Position numbers and translations under genes: made by a program. Shown here in pieces: positions 1-10,046 of a stretch of DNA of 64,000 bases (position 1 is the stretch's first letter; each line of letters opens with the position of its first letter). The stretch is from the NCBI GenBank assembly GCA_963727035.1, contig CAVSEY010000021.1, forward strand, positions 248,001 to 312,000, read 5' to 3'. This DNA comes from Rhodoblastus sp963727035 (GTDB taxonomy: Bacteria > Pseudomonadota > Alphaproteobacteria > Rhizobiales > Beijerinckiaceae). The notes beneath the pieces are model-generated. The model was not told the DNA's origin. It ran no database searches and saw only the letters and a list, made by a program, of their open reading frames with translations.

Positions 1-72
1 CCGCAACACCCGCCTTCACGCAAGTCTGGTCGACAAAAAACGGCCGAAAAAAGCCCGTGCGCGCAACACGCC

Positions 73-102
73 AAAAGCCTCGGCGCCTTCGTTGCGCGAG
101 GC
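73..102 (-). terminator. putative terminator after NTF2-like gene
   Basis: On the minus strand, a stem formed by gcctcg and cgaggc (77-102) is followed by TTTT (complement of 73-76). It lies 36 bases past the stop of the NTF2-like gene. Two further T6 runs follow on the same strand (complements of 50-55 and 37-42). The stem is short with a large loop, so the call is tentative. Confidence 0.35.
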
Positions 103-137
103 CGTCTTCTGTGGCTTGGGCTGGGGCCGCCGCGAAT

Positions 138-596
138 TCAGTGCGAACGCGGCGTCAGGGTCTCCGCCGCCGACGAGGCCACACCGACGGCGTGGACATC
201 GCCGCCGATGAAGGCCTGGACCAATCCGTGGGTGTCGACGAATTCATGGAACGCGATCACCTTGCCGCTCAGGATCTTGAAGACGTGGCACCAATCGTCC
301 TCGAAGCGGGCGCCGGAGCGCCGCATCCGGCCCGCCAAATGGCCCATCACCAGGACGAAGCCGGAGCCCGGCAGAAATTCGCGCGGCGTGAAGCTTTCGA
401 TTTCGACATTGCGCGCCAGTTCCGAAAAACAGGCGATGACCTGGTCCAGGCCCTTGTGCTCGCCGCCCCAGGGCAGAAGCGCCGGATCGGTGTTCGACTT
501 CCACTCGATCTGCGGGTCGGCGGCGGTCAGGATTTTTTCTATGCCGCCGCTGACGAAAGCGGCGTAAATCGACTTGACGAACTCGACATTGCTCAT
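138..596 (-). CDS. NTF2-like / SnoaL-like domain protein
   Basis: A 152-residue protein of the cone-shaped alpha+beta NTF2-like fold. The usual SnoaL-like pattern is visible: an N-terminal helix (VEFVKSIYAAF), a PQIEWKS segment, then alternating strands ending FHEFVDTHGLVQAF. Family members are often small isomerases, hydrolases or ligand-binding proteins, and no substrate can be read here. The start at 596 is preceded by GGAAGGA at good spacing; an upstream in-frame ATG at 719 would add an unlikely Arg/Pro-rich leader. It follows the tuf terminator and is probably transcribed alone. Confidence 0.7.
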   Translation of the reverse strand: MSNVEFVKSIYAAFVSGGIEKILTAADPQIEWKSNTDPALLPWGGEHKGLDQVIACFSELARNVEIESFTPREFLPGSGFVLVMGHLAGRMRRSGARFEDDWCHVFKILSGKVIAFHEFVDTHGLVQAFIGGDVHAVGVASSAAETLTPRSH

Positions 597-777
597 GGCG
601 TTCCTTCCGGCCTGCAACAAGCTCGACGCGCGCCGGTCGAAGCCAAAGGCAATTGCGGGAAGAGGATCCGGCGTAAGTCCGCGCCGCCCTTCGCCCGGCG
701 CAATCACCGCGCGCTGCAAAGCGCAGCAAGTATAGCATCCAGACCCGGTTTCGCCCAGTCACAGGCGCGTGATGACA

Positions 778-806
778 AGAAAAAAGGGAGCCCGCGCGGG
801 CTCCCT
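778..806 (-). terminator. rho-independent terminator of tuf
   Basis: A perfect palindromic stem (gggagcccgcgcgggctccc, 786-805) is followed on the minus strand by T6 and C. It starts about 30 bases past the tuf stop codon. This is a textbook intrinsic terminator and separates tuf from the NTF2-like gene. Confidence 0.88.
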
Positions 807-834
807 TCGTCATGTTCACGCCTGTTTCGCGCGC

Positions 835-2025
<1,191 letters not shown>

Positions 2026-2070
2026 GGCCCTCGTTCCGAATTTCAGGCGAGTAGAATCCAACGACCGCGC

Positions 2071-2099
2071 TCAATAGAAGGCTTTGCCGGCAACTTCAA
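2071..2099 (-). promoter_or_regulatory. candidate sigma-70 promoter for tuf
   Basis: On the minus strand TTGAAG (-35, 2099-2094), a 17-base spacer and TATTGA (-10, 2076-2071) give a good housekeeping promoter. The predicted start is near 2064, about 39 bases before the tuf ATG. The position fits tuf being transcribed alone from this site. Confidence 0.5.
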
Positions 2100-2245
2100 G
2101 AGCCAAATCGCCGGAATCTGGCGCGCACGGGCGCGAGCCGGCCGCGTTCCCCGGTTTTCCGGCCTTTTCGCCGCGACCGCTCGTCCTTGCCCTCTTTTTT
2201 GCGCGAGGCGGCCTGCCGCGAGGCTTGATTGGCGGCCCGATCCGC

Positions 2246-2257
2246 GCGAAGCTTCGC
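2246..2257. promoter_or_regulatory. perfect palindrome upstream of hoxF
   Basis: gcgaagcttcgc is a perfect 12-base palindrome ending 26 bases before the hoxF ATG. It could be an operator or part of the leader of the hydrogenase operon. No clear sigma-54 (-24/-12) or sigma-70 promoter was recognised nearby, so its function is unknown. Confidence 0.25.
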
Positions 2258-2283
2258 TTGCGCGCCAAGCAGGGACCGGATGA

Positions 2284-4071
2284 ATGACCGCGATCGAGTC
2301 CACCCTCGAACCCATTCTCGGGCGTCATCGCCGCGATCCGACCGCCTTGTTGCAGATCTTGCGCGAGGCGCAGGAGGTTTTCGGCTGGATTTCGCCGGAA
2401 ATCCGCGCAGCGATCGCCTCGGCGCTGGAGATTGCGCCGACCCGCATCGACAGCCTGACCCAGTTCTACGCCCATCTCCATGACGCGCCGCGCGGCAAAT
2501 ACCGCATATTGTTTTCGAACAATATCACCGACCGCATGGCCGGCTCCGCCGCCTTGATCGAGCGCATGCTGAAAAATCTGGGGCTGGAGCAGGGAAATCT
2601 CTCCGCCGACGGCCTGGTCAGCGTCGACTTCACCTCCTGCACCGGCATGTGCGACCAGGGCCCCGCCCTGCTCGTCAACAATCTGCCGGTGACCCGCCTG
2701 ACGGCGCGGCGCATCGACGAAATCTGCGGCCTGATCCGCGCTCGCACGCCGCTCGATCAATGGCCGACGGCGTTTTTCAAGGTCGAGGACCATATCCGCC
2801 GCGCCGATCTGCTGCTCGGATCGCCTTATCGCCGCGGCGAGGCGATCCGCGCCGCTCTTTCCCTTGGCGCGCAAGGCTTTCTGGACGAGCTGAAGAAATC
2901 CCACTTGCGCGGCCGCGGCGGCGCCGGCTTCCCGACCGCGCTCAAATGGCAGTCCTGCCGCGATGCGCCGGGCGAGAGGCGTTTTGTCGTCTGCAACGCC
3001 GACGAGGGCGAGCCCGGCACGTTCAAGGACCGCGTGCTGCTGCAAAGTTTTGCCGAAAGCCTGTTCGAAGGCATGGCGCTGGCCGCCTTGGTCACCGGCG
3101 CGCAAAAAGGCTTTCTTTATCTGCGCGGCGAATATTCTTATCTGCGGCCGCCGCTGGAGGCGCTGTTAGGCGAGATGCGCCGCGAAAACTGGCTCGGCGA
3201 GAGCATCGGCGGCGCCAAGAATTTCGATTTCGACATCGAAATCCATATGGGCGCCGGCGCCTATGTCTGCGGCGAGGAAACCGCGCTGATCGAATCGCTC
3301 GAAGGCAAGCCGGGGCGACCGCGCATCCGCCCACCTTTCCCGGTCACGCACGGCTATCTCGGCTTCCCCACCGTGGTGAACAATGTCGAGACCTTGTGCA
3401 ACGCCGCCGCGATCGCGGTGATTGGCGCCGCCGCCTACGCCAGCCGGGGAACGAAACAATCCACCGGCACGAAAATCCTTTCCGTCTCCGGCGATTGCGA
3501 ACGCCCCGGGATTTACGAATATCCGTTCGGCGTGACCATCGCGCAGGTTCTTGAAGATTGCGGCGCGCCGGACGTCGGCGCGGTCCAGATCGGCGGCGCG
3601 GCGGGAAACTGCCTGATTCCGGAGGAATTCCGCCGCCGCATCACCTTCGAGGACCAGCCCACCGCCGGCGCGCTGATGGTCTTCGCCAACCAGCGCGACC
3701 CGATCGAGGCGGCGCGCAATTTCGCGCATTTCTTCGCGCATGAATCCTGCGGCTTCTGCACGCCCTGCCGTGTCGGAACCGCCGTTGTCGCCGGCATGAT
3801 GGACAAGATCACCGACGGCCATGGCGCACTTTACGAATTCATGGACCTCAAGCGCCTGCATGACATCTTGCGGGCGTCGAGCCATTGCGGTCTTGGCCAG
3901 GCGGCCATGCTCGCGCTGTCCGATATGATGCGGAAATTCAAGCCCGCCTTCGAAAGGCGACTGAGCGCCAAGGATTTCGAGCCCGATTTCGACCTCGACG
4001 CCGCTCTGGCCCGCGCCCGCGAACTCGCCGGGCGCGACGACGCCGCCGCGCATCTGGGAGAAGACATTTGA
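2284..4071 (+). CDS. hoxF: NAD-reducing hydrogenase diaphorase subunit HoxF
   Basis: HoxF (595 residues) is the FMN- and NAD-binding diaphorase subunit of the cytoplasmic bidirectional [NiFe]-hydrogenase. Residues 1-160 are NuoE-like and 175-560 NuoF-like. The NuoF part shows GRGGAGFPTALKW (210-222, FMN), NADEGEPGTFKDR (238-250), GAGAYVCGEETA (323-334, NAD) and [4Fe-4S] ligands C489, C492, C495 and C535. In the NuoE part only the second cysteine pair (C119, C123) is kept; the first pair is replaced around SNNITDRM, which I recall as usual for HoxF. The ATG follows an AGGGA site. It is the first gene of a five-gene operon. Confidence 0.95.
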   Translation: MTAIESTLEPILGRHRRDPTALLQILREAQEVFGWISPEIRAAIASALEIAPTRIDSLTQFYAHLHDAPRGKYRILFSNNITDRMAGSAALIERMLKNLGLEQGNLSADGLVSVDFTSCTGMCDQGPALLVNNLPVTRLTARRIDEICGLIRARTPLDQWPTAFFKVEDHIRRADLLLGSPYRRGEAIRAALSLGAQGFLDELKKSHLRGRGGAGFPTALKWQSCRDAPGERRFVVCNADEGEPGTFKDRVLLQSFAESLFEGMALAALVTGAQKGFLYLRGEYSYLRPPLEALLGEMRRENWLGESIGGAKNFDFDIEIHMGAGAYVCGEETALIESLEGKPGRPRIRPPFPVTHGYLGFPTVVNNVETLCNAAAIAVIGAAAYASRGTKQSTGTKILSVSGDCERPGIYEYPFGVTIAQVLEDCGAPDVGAVQIGGAAGNCLIPEEFRRRITFEDQPTAGALMVFANQRDPIEAARNFAHFFAHESCGFCTPCRVGTAVVAGMMDKITDGHGALYEFMDLKRLHDILRASSHCGLGQAAMLALSDMMRKFKPAFERRLSAKDFEPDFDLDAALARARELAGRDDAAAHLGEDI

Positions 4072-4793
4072 GCGACAGCGCCAACACCTTCACGCTCGAC
4101 GGCCAGACCATCGCCTTTGAACCCGGCCAGACCATCCTGACGGCGGCGGCGGCGGCAGGCGTCTATATCCCGCATCTCTGCGCCCATCCCGATTTCCCGC
4201 CGCATGGCTCGTGCAAGCTGTGCACGGTGACGGTCAATGGCCGCGCCGGTTCGGCCTGCACGATTCCAGCGGCGCCGGATCAGGACGTGCGCAGCAAGAC
4301 GCCGGAGCTCAACGAAATCCGCCGCGTCCTGCTGCAGATGCTGTTCGCGGAGGGCAATCATTTCTGTCCCGGCTGCGAAAAGAGCGGCCAATGCAAATTG
4401 CAGGCGCTCGCCTATGAACTCGCAATGCTGTCGCCACATTTCGTGCAATTTTTTCCCCATCGCGAGGTGGACGCCTCGCATCCGGACTTCTTTCTCGACT
4501 TCAATCGCTGCATCATGTGTGAACTCTGCGTTCACGCGAGCCGCGACGTGGACGGCAAGAATATCTTCGCCCTCGCCGGGCGCGGGCGCGATTCGCATAT
4601 CGTCGTGAATTCGCCGAGCGGAAAGCTCGGCGACACCGATTTCGCCACGACCGACAAGGCGGCGCAGGTCTGCCCGGTCGGCGCCATATTGCGCAAGGAG
4701 ATCGGCTTCGTCACGCCGATCGGCGAAAGGCTTTACGACCGCGCGCCAATCAGCGAGGTCGACCTTCCGGAAAGCGCGGGAGCCGCGAAATGA
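4068..4793 (+). CDS. hoxU: NAD-reducing hydrogenase diaphorase subunit HoxU
   Basis: HoxU (241 residues) is the NuoG-N-terminus-like electron wire between HoxF and the hydrogenase module. It has a plant-type [2Fe-2S] site (C38, C49, C52, C64), a His/Cys [4Fe-4S] motif (NHFCPGCEKSGQC) and a CxxCxxC motif (RCIMCELC) completed by the Cys of QVCPVGAI. The start is inferred as TTG at 4068: it overlaps the hoxF stop as TTGA, has GGGAGAAG just upstream and gives the normal family length. Any longer reading adds an Arg-rich leader read out of frame from hoxF. Confidence 0.93.
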   Translation: MSDSANTFTLDGQTIAFEPGQTILTAAAAAGVYIPHLCAHPDFPPHGSCKLCTVTVNGRAGSACTIPAAPDQDVRSKTPELNEIRRVLLQMLFAEGNHFCPGCEKSGQCKLQALAYELAMLSPHFVQFFPHREVDASHPDFFLDFNRCIMCELCVHASRDVDGKNIFALAGRGRDSHIVVNSPSGKLGDTDFATTDKAAQVCPVGAILRKEIGFVTPIGERLYDRAPISEVDLPESAGAAK

Positions 4794-5344
4794 ATACTTC
4801 GCCTCCGCCAAGAAAGATCAAGATCGCCACCGCGACTCTCGGCGGCTGTTTCGGCTGCCACATGTCGCTGCTCGACATCGACGAGCGCCTGCTCGATTTG
4901 CTGGAAATCGCCGAATTCGACCGTTCGCCGCTCACCGACATCAAACATTGCGGCCCCAAAATCGACATCGGCCTGATCGAAGGCGCCCTGTGCAACGCCG
5001 AGAATGTCCATGTGCTGCGGGAATTCCGGCGCAGCTGCAAATTCCTGGTCGCGGTCGGCGCCTGCGCCATCAACGGCGGCCTGCCGGCGCAGCGCAACCG
5101 CTTCGACGTCGGCGACATCCTGCAGAAAGTCTACAGCGACACGCCGGACGGGCGATCCCGCATCCCCAACGACCCGGAGTTGCCGCTGCTGCTCGACAAG
5201 GTCTATCCGATCCATGACGTGGTGCGGGTCGATTTTTTCCTTCCCGGCTGTCCGCCCTCGGCCGACGCGATCTGGAAATTCCTGACCGACCTGATCGGCG
5301 GGCGCACCCCGCGCCTCAACTATCCGACGTTTCATTTCGACTGA
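4790..5344 (+). CDS. hoxY: NAD-reducing [NiFe]-hydrogenase small subunit HoxY
   Basis: HoxY (184 residues) is the small hydrogenase subunit holding the proximal [4Fe-4S] cluster. The four ligands are visible: C20 and C23 in GGCFGCHMS, C92 in VGAC and C154 in LPGCPPSAD. As expected for this cytoplasmic group 3d type, there is no twin-arginine signal and no extra C-terminal clusters. It overlaps hoxU by ATGA, which implies translational coupling and matched stoichiometry. Confidence 0.95.
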   Translation: MNTSPPPRKIKIATATLGGCFGCHMSLLDIDERLLDLLEIAEFDRSPLTDIKHCGPKIDIGLIEGALCNAENVHVLREFRRSCKFLVAVGACAINGGLPAQRNRFDVGDILQKVYSDTPDGRSRIPNDPELPLLLDKVYPIHDVVRVDFFLPGCPPSADAIWKFLTDLIGGRTPRLNYPTFHFD

Positions 5345-5354
5345 AGGCGCCGCC

Positions 5355-6830
5355 ATGGCATCGCTCGAGACCGCCGCCCACCCGCAAAAGCTCCGCCGCA
5401 TCGCCATCGACCCGCTGACCCGCGTCGAAGGCCACGGCAAGGTCACGCTGCTGCTCGACGAAGAAAACAAAATCCATCAGGTCCGCCTGCACATCGTCGA
5501 GTTCCGCGGTTTCGAGGCCTTCATCGAGGGCCGGCCGTTCTGGGAGGTTCCGGTGACGGTGCAGAGGCTGTGCGGCATCTGCCCGGTCAGCCATCATCTT
5601 GCGGCGATCAAGGCGATGGACGCCATCGCCGGCTACCACCAATTGACCCCGACCGCCGAAAAACTGCGCCGCCTGATGCATTACGGCCAGATTTTGCAAT
5701 CGCACGCCGTGCATTTCTTCCATCTCGCCTCGCCCGACCTGCTGCTCGGCTTTGACAGCGAGCCGACGCGGCGCAATATCGTCGGCGTCGCCGCCGATTT
5801 TCCCGACATCGCGAAACAGGGCGTGCTGCTGCGCAAATTCGGCCAGGAAGTGATCCGCCACACCGCCGGCAAGCGCATCCACGGCACCGGCGCGATCCCC
5901 GGCGGCGTCAACAAGGCGCTGACCGGAATCGAACGCGACGAGTTGCGCGGCGGAATCGACCAGTTGATCCTTTGGGCGCGCGACGCCGTGCGGATGATCG
6001 CCAAACTGCATCAGGTCCATCCGGCCTTCTACAACGGCTTCGGCGCCTTTCGCGCCAATATGATGGGGCTCGTCGACCGCCATGGCGCGCTGGACCTTTA
6101 TCATGGGGCCTTGCGCGCCCGCGACGCCGACGGCGAGACGATCTTCGACCATGTCGATTACACTTCCTATCACGATGTGCTGCAGGAAGAGGTCAAGCCC
6201 TGGACCTATATGAAATTCCCGCACATCAAGGCGCTCGGCCCGGAGACGGGATGGTACAGGGTGGGACCGCTCGCCCGCATCCAGATCTGCGCTTACATTC
6301 CGTCGGAACTGGCGGAAATCGAGCGCCGGGATTTTCTGGCGCTCGGCGACGGCAAGCCCGTGCATGGCGCCCTGCTCTATCATTGGGCGCGGATGATCGA
6401 GGCCCTGCACGCGGCGGAAGTCATCCGCGACCTGCTCGACGATCCCGACATCGTCGGGACGGAGCTGATGGCCGAGCGCGGCGAACGCCAGGACGAGGCG
6501 GTAGGCGTGATCGAAGCGCCGCGCGGAACCCTGTTCCATCATTATCGCGTCGGCGAGGACGATCTGGTCAAATTCTGCCGGCTGATCGTTTCGACCACCA
6601 ACAACAACCAGGCGATGAACGAGGCGATCCGCGCCGTGGCGTCGGAATATGTCGACGGCCGGGTGCTCACCGAAGGCCTGCTCAATCACATCGAGGTCGC
6701 GATCCGCGCCTATGACCCCTGCCTGTCCTGCGCGACCCACGCCATCGGCCAGATGCCGCTGGAAGTCGATCTGGTCGACTCGGACGGCGCGCTGGTCGAC
6801 AGGCGGCGCAAGAATTTTGGTGGCGCATGA
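5355..6830 (+). CDS. hoxH: NAD-reducing [NiFe]-hydrogenase large subunit HoxH
   Basis: HoxH (491 residues) carries the Ni-Fe(CN)2CO active site. The two Cys pairs are RLCGICPVSH (C73, C76) and DPCLSCATH (C456, C459). About 28 residues follow the final His, so the protein is made as a precursor that needs C-terminal cleavage after nickel insertion. ATG lies 10 bases after the hoxY stop with GAAGG upstream. It is followed at once by its likely protease gene. No hyp genes for cofactor assembly are in the window, so they must lie elsewhere. Confidence 0.96.
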   Translation: MASLETAAHPQKLRRIAIDPLTRVEGHGKVTLLLDEENKIHQVRLHIVEFRGFEAFIEGRPFWEVPVTVQRLCGICPVSHHLAAIKAMDAIAGYHQLTPTAEKLRRLMHYGQILQSHAVHFFHLASPDLLLGFDSEPTRRNIVGVAADFPDIAKQGVLLRKFGQEVIRHTAGKRIHGTGAIPGGVNKALTGIERDELRGGIDQLILWARDAVRMIAKLHQVHPAFYNGFGAFRANMMGLVDRHGALDLYHGALRARDADGETIFDHVDYTSYHDVLQEEVKPWTYMKFPHIKALGPETGWYRVGPLARIQICAYIPSELAEIERRDFLALGDGKPVHGALLYHWARMIEALHAAEVIRDLLDDPDIVGTELMAERGERQDEAVGVIEAPRGTLFHHYRVGEDDLVKFCRLIVSTTNNNQAMNEAIRAVASEYVDGRVLTEGLLNHIEVAIRAYDPCLSCATHAIGQMPLEVDLVDSDGALVDRRRKNFGGA

Positions 6831-7321
6831 AACTCGTCGTTTTCGGCTGGGGAAACGTGGCGCGCGGCGACGACGGGATCGGGCCGCTTCTGCTGGCGCG
6901 CGTGGCTGAGGCGCAATGGCCTGACAGCGTGCTGATCGAAGATTACCAGCTCCAGATCGAACACGCGCTCGACCTGGAAGGCGCCGATCTTGCGCTCTTT
7001 CTCGACGCCGGCCGGGATACGCCGGCGCCTTTCGCCTTCACCGAGATCTTTCCGCGCCCCGGCCTGACGCCTCTCAGTCACGCGCTGGCGCCCGAAAGCG
7101 TGCTTTCCATTTTCGAACAGACCCTCGAGCGCAAGGCGCCGCCCGCTTTCCTGCTGTGCGTTCGCGGCGAGGCTTTCGATCTCGGCGCGGGATTGAGCGT
7201 GGCGGGCGCGACGCGGCTGGAGGCGGCCTGGGCCTTGCTGCAACAGCTCGAAACCGCGCGCGGCGCGGAAAACTGGCGCGCGCATGACCAAAATGTAAGG
7301 CCGATTTCATTTTCCGGCTAA
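6827..7321 (+). CDS. hoxW: hydrogenase maturation endopeptidase HoxW
   Basis: A 164-residue member of the HyaD/HybD/HoxW peptidase family that trims the C-terminal tail of the hydrogenase large subunit. The nickel-sensing residues can be matched: the acidic pair in RGDDGIG (D15, D16), D60 in FLDAGRD and H85 in LSHALAPES. The N-terminal motif reads GWGNVARGDDG, the normal start of this family. It overlaps hoxH by ATGA, so it is almost certainly dedicated to HoxH. The C-terminal 30 residues are divergent. Confidence 0.88.
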   Translation: MKLVVFGWGNVARGDDGIGPLLLARVAEAQWPDSVLIEDYQLQIEHALDLEGADLALFLDAGRDTPAPFAFTEIFPRPGLTPLSHALAPESVLSIFEQTLERKAPPAFLLCVRGEAFDLGAGLSVAGATRLEAAWALLQQLETARGAENWRAHDQNVRPISFSG

Positions 7322-7386
7322 GGAAAGGCCGCTATTTGCGAGCATAAGCCTGACCGATCCGAACCGGATCGTATGGACCAAGGAAA

Positions 7387-7602
7387 ATGTTCTCCACTCA
7401 ACGCCAAACGCTCCCCGAAACGGCGATCGAATTCTGGATCGGCCGCGACGCTCAAGGATTCTGGACCGCCCGCGGCGCCGACGGCCGCGAAGGCGGCCTG
7501 TTCGTCAGCCGCGAGGAGGCGATGAAATTCGCCAGGACGGCCCGCCGGCGCGGACAAGGCGTCGCGAAAAACGCGCCCGCGCCGATCGACCTGTGGAAAT
7601 GA
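7387..7602 (+). CDS. small hypothetical protein downstream of hox
   Basis: A 71-residue soluble protein with no recognised catalytic motif. The core (FWIGRDAQGFWTARG then GLFVSREEAMKFAR) resembles small strand-strand-helix domains of the DUF2188 type, but I cannot assign it. AAGGA precedes the ATG. The 65-base gap to hoxW holds a perfect hairpin (cgatccg/cggatcg, 7355-7371), so this may be a separate unit or weakly coupled to the hydrogenase operon. Confidence 0.6.
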   Translation: MFSTQRQTLPETAIEFWIGRDAQGFWTARGADGREGGLFVSREEAMKFARTARRRGQGVAKNAPAPIDLWK

Positions 7603-7713
7603 GGCTTGCGAATTCGTCGGGCGCAACCGACCGTGATTCGCCTTTCTTCCCGGTTCAGGACAAGTTCATCTTCCGCGGCTAGGCTGGAGCCGTCCTGACC
7701 AAGGAGGGATGAA

Positions 7714-7974
7714 ATGAAAAATCTCGTGAAAGGCCTTGTCATCGCCGGCGCGCTGTTGGGCGCAGGCCTGGCTGGAATCGGCGCCGCGAGCGCCATGCCC
7801 GTCGCGCCCATTGCCGGCGCCCCGGCTGCGTCGGCGCCGATCGAAACGATCGGCTGGCGCTGCGGCCCCGGCTGGCATGTCAACCCGTGGGGCCGCTGCG
7901 TCCCCAACCGCCGTTGGGGCCCGGGCCCCTATTGGCGCCGCCCTTACTGGCATCGCCGCTGGCGCCGGTGGTGA
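7714..7974 (+). CDS. secreted GCG_CRPN-type small basic protein
   Basis: An 86-residue exported peptide with a clear signal peptide (MKNLVKGLVIAGALLGAGLA..., probable cleavage near ASA at about 27). The mature part contains CGPGWHVNPWGRCVPN, the motif of the GCG_CRPN prefix-to-repeats family found in Hyphomicrobiales, then a Trp/Arg-rich tail. The two cysteines could form a disulfide. AGGAGGG lies 10 bases upstream of ATG. The function of the family is unknown; an envelope or periplasmic location is inferred. Confidence 0.75.
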   Translation: MKNLVKGLVIAGALLGAGLAGIGAASAMPVAPIAGAPAASAPIETIGWRCGPGWHVNPWGRCVPNRRWGPGPYWRRPYWHRRWRRW

Positions 7975-7984
7975 TCCAGCGCCA

Positions 7985-9220
7985 TCAGGAAAAACGTCCG
8001 ATGGCGAAGGGCGAGGGATCGGCGAAGGACTCTTCGCCGGTCATCATTTCCGCCAACAGGCGGCCGGTGCTCGCCGCCAGCGTCAGGCCATGATGCTGGT
8101 GGCCGAAATTGAACCACAGGCCCTTGCGCCGCGGCGCGGGCCCGATGACCGGCAGCATGTCGGGAAGGCACGGCCGGCAGCCCATCCACGGCTTTGCGTC
8201 GAGCCGCTTGCCCAAAGGAAATAATTTGCGGGCGAAAATTTCGCTGGTCTCGATCTGCGTATAGTCCGGCGGCGCGTCGCGCCGCGCGAATTCCGCGCCT
8301 GTTGTCAGGCGGATTCCGCGCGCCATGGGGGCGAGCAGAAAGCCATTGTCGGCGTCGAGCGCCGGATGATTGAGCGTCGCGCCCGGCGCGTAATGCATGT
8401 GATAGCCGCGCTTGACGGCGAGCGGGACGCTGAGCCCGAGCGGCCCGAGCACGATGTCGGCCCAGGGGCCGAGGCAGACCACCGCCTCGCCCGCCAGAAC
8501 CGGCCCCTGCTCGGTCTCGACGCCATAGCCCGCGCTCGCGGGCCGAAAACTTTTGGCGTCGCCGCGCAGAAAAAGGCCGCCGCGCCGCTCGAACAAAGCA
8601 AGATAGCTTTGGGTCAGGGCGAACGGATCATGTATGGAGGCCGGGTCGAGATAATGCACGGCGCCATAGACGCCGGCCAGCGCCGGTTCGAGCGCGCGCA
8701 AGGCCTCGGAATCGTAAAGCGCGATTTTCAGGCCGTAGGGCAGAATTTTTTGCGCCGCCGCCTGGCCGGCGGCAAGAGTCTTTTCGCTGCGAAAAAGCTT
8801 CAGCCAGCCGGTCCTGCGCATCAGCGGAAGCGCGCCGGCTTGCGCCATCAGCTTTTCGTGTTCGCTCAGCGAATGTTCGATCAGCGGCCGCGCGGCAAGA
8901 GCATGGCGAAGAGCGCGCTCCGGCGCGCTCTCCCACCAATAGCGTGCGAGCCAGGGCGCGAAAAAGGGAAGGTCGCGCAAATGGTAGCGCGCCTCATTGG
9001 CGCCATTGACCGCATAGACCGCCAGCGCCCGCACGTCGCGCGGGAAAAGATAGGGAAAGATCGAGGCGCGCTCGATCAGCCCGGCGTTGCCGAAAGACGT
9101 CTCCTCGCCGGCGCCGCGCCGGTCCACCAGAACGACCTCGCGCCCCCGCGCCTGGATCTGCAACGCCGTCGCCACGCCGACAATCCCGGCGCCCAGCACA
9201 AGCACATCCGTCCGGCGCAT
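7985..9220 (-). CDS. FAD-dependent amino-acid oxidoreductase (DadA/DAO family)
   Basis: A 411-residue flavoprotein of the D-amino-acid dehydrogenase / glycine oxidase superfamily. The N-terminal Rossmann motif is VLVLGAGIVGVATALQI, followed by an acidic ribose-binding end (VVLVDRR) and SFGNAGLI, typical of DadA. The C-terminal FAD motif reads WMGCRPCLPDMLPVIGPAP. Likely reaction: oxidative deamination of a D-amino acid with electrons passed to quinone; the substrate cannot be read. The start at 9220 has AAGGGA upstream. The 3' end lies 10 bases from the GCG_CRPN gene, converging. Confidence 0.85.
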   Translation of the reverse strand: MRRTDVLVLGAGIVGVATALQIQARGREVVLVDRRGAGEETSFGNAGLIERASIFPYLFPRDVRALAVYAVNGANEARYHLRDLPFFAPWLARYWWESAPERALRHALAARPLIEHSLSEHEKLMAQAGALPLMRRTGWLKLFRSEKTLAAGQAAAQKILPYGLKIALYDSEALRALEPALAGVYGAVHYLDPASIHDPFALTQSYLALFERRGGLFLRGDAKSFRPASAGYGVETEQGPVLAGEAVVCLGPWADIVLGPLGLSVPLAVKRGYHMHYAPGATLNHPALDADNGFLLAPMARGIRLTTGAEFARRDAPPDYTQIETSEIFARKLFPLGKRLDAKPWMGCRPCLPDMLPVIGPAPRRKGLWFNFGHQHHGLTLAASTGRLLAEMMTGEESFADPSPFAIGRFS

Positions 9221-9346
9221 TCCGCATTCCCTTGGGCTTAAGCCGCTTTCGGCCGATCGAGGGGGCCGGTGGACGCCGGCCCGCACTTCATGTAGGAGCG
9301 ACTTCAGGCAAAAGCCAGCAATGGCCCGACCTTCAGGAGCATGACG

Positions 9347-10027
9347 ATGCGCCCGCTGAAAATCGCCCCCTCGATCCTTTCCGCCGATTTCTCGAAGCTC
9401 GGCGAGGAAGTCCGCGCCGTCATCGCGGCCGGCGCCGATATCGTCCATGTCGATGTCATGGACGGGCATTTCGTGCCCAATATCACCATCGGTCCCGATG
9501 TGGTGAAAAGCCTGCGGCCCCATACCGACAGGATTTTCGACGTCCATCTGATGATCGCGCCCTGCGACCCCTATCTGGAGGCCTTCGCCAAAGCAGGCTC
9601 GGATTATATCGTGGTCCACGCCGAGGCTGGCCCCCATCTCCACCGCTCGCTGCAAGCCATCCGCGCTCTGGGCAAGAAGGCTGGGGTCTCGCTCAATCCG
9701 GCGACGCCGGAAGACGTGGTCGAATATGTGCTCGACGAACTCGACCTGATCCTGGTCATGTCGGTCAATCCCGGTTTTGGCGGCCAGAAATTCATCCCCG
9801 CCATGCTGGAAAAGCTGCGCCGGCTCAAGGCGATGATCGGCGACCGCCCGATCGATCTTGAAATCGACGGCGGCGTCACCGCCGAAAACGCCATGGACAT
9901 TGTCGGCGCCGGCGCCAATTGGCTGGTCGCCGGCTCCGCCGTCTTCAAGGGCGGCCCGGAGCATTACAGGAAGAACATCGACGCCATCCGCCTCGCCGCC
10001 CATATGGCGCGCGGCGAGATGGTATAG
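9347..10027 (+). CDS. rpe: ribulose-phosphate 3-epimerase
   Basis: A TIM-barrel epimerase (226 residues from this start) interconverting ribulose-5-phosphate and xylulose-5-phosphate in the pentose phosphate and Calvin cycles. Diagnostic segments are APSILSADF, HVDVMDGHFVPN (metal-binding His and Asp), FDVHLMI, MSVNPGFGGQKF and EIDGGV. An ATG at 9341 is also in frame, but the AGGAG at 9335-9339 is only one base from it and seven from 9347, so 9347 is preferred. It probably stands alone or is cotranscribed with purB. Confidence 0.95.
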   Translation: MRPLKIAPSILSADFSKLGEEVRAVIAAGADIVHVDVMDGHFVPNITIGPDVVKSLRPHTDRIFDVHLMIAPCDPYLEAFAKAGSDYIVVHAEAGPHLHRSLQAIRALGKKAGVSLNPATPEDVVEYVLDELDLILVMSVNPGFGGQKFIPAMLEKLRRLKAMIGDRPIDLEIDGGVTAENAMDIVGAGANWLVAGSAVFKGGPEHYRKNIDAIRLAAHMARGEMV

Positions 10028-10046
10028 ATCGACGCCAGCCGCCTTC

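Noticed and set aside
600..777. Possible tRNA-Trp downstream of tuf, as in many proteobacteria
   Set aside because: No cloverleaf or GGTTCGAATCC-type T-arm could be found on either strand.
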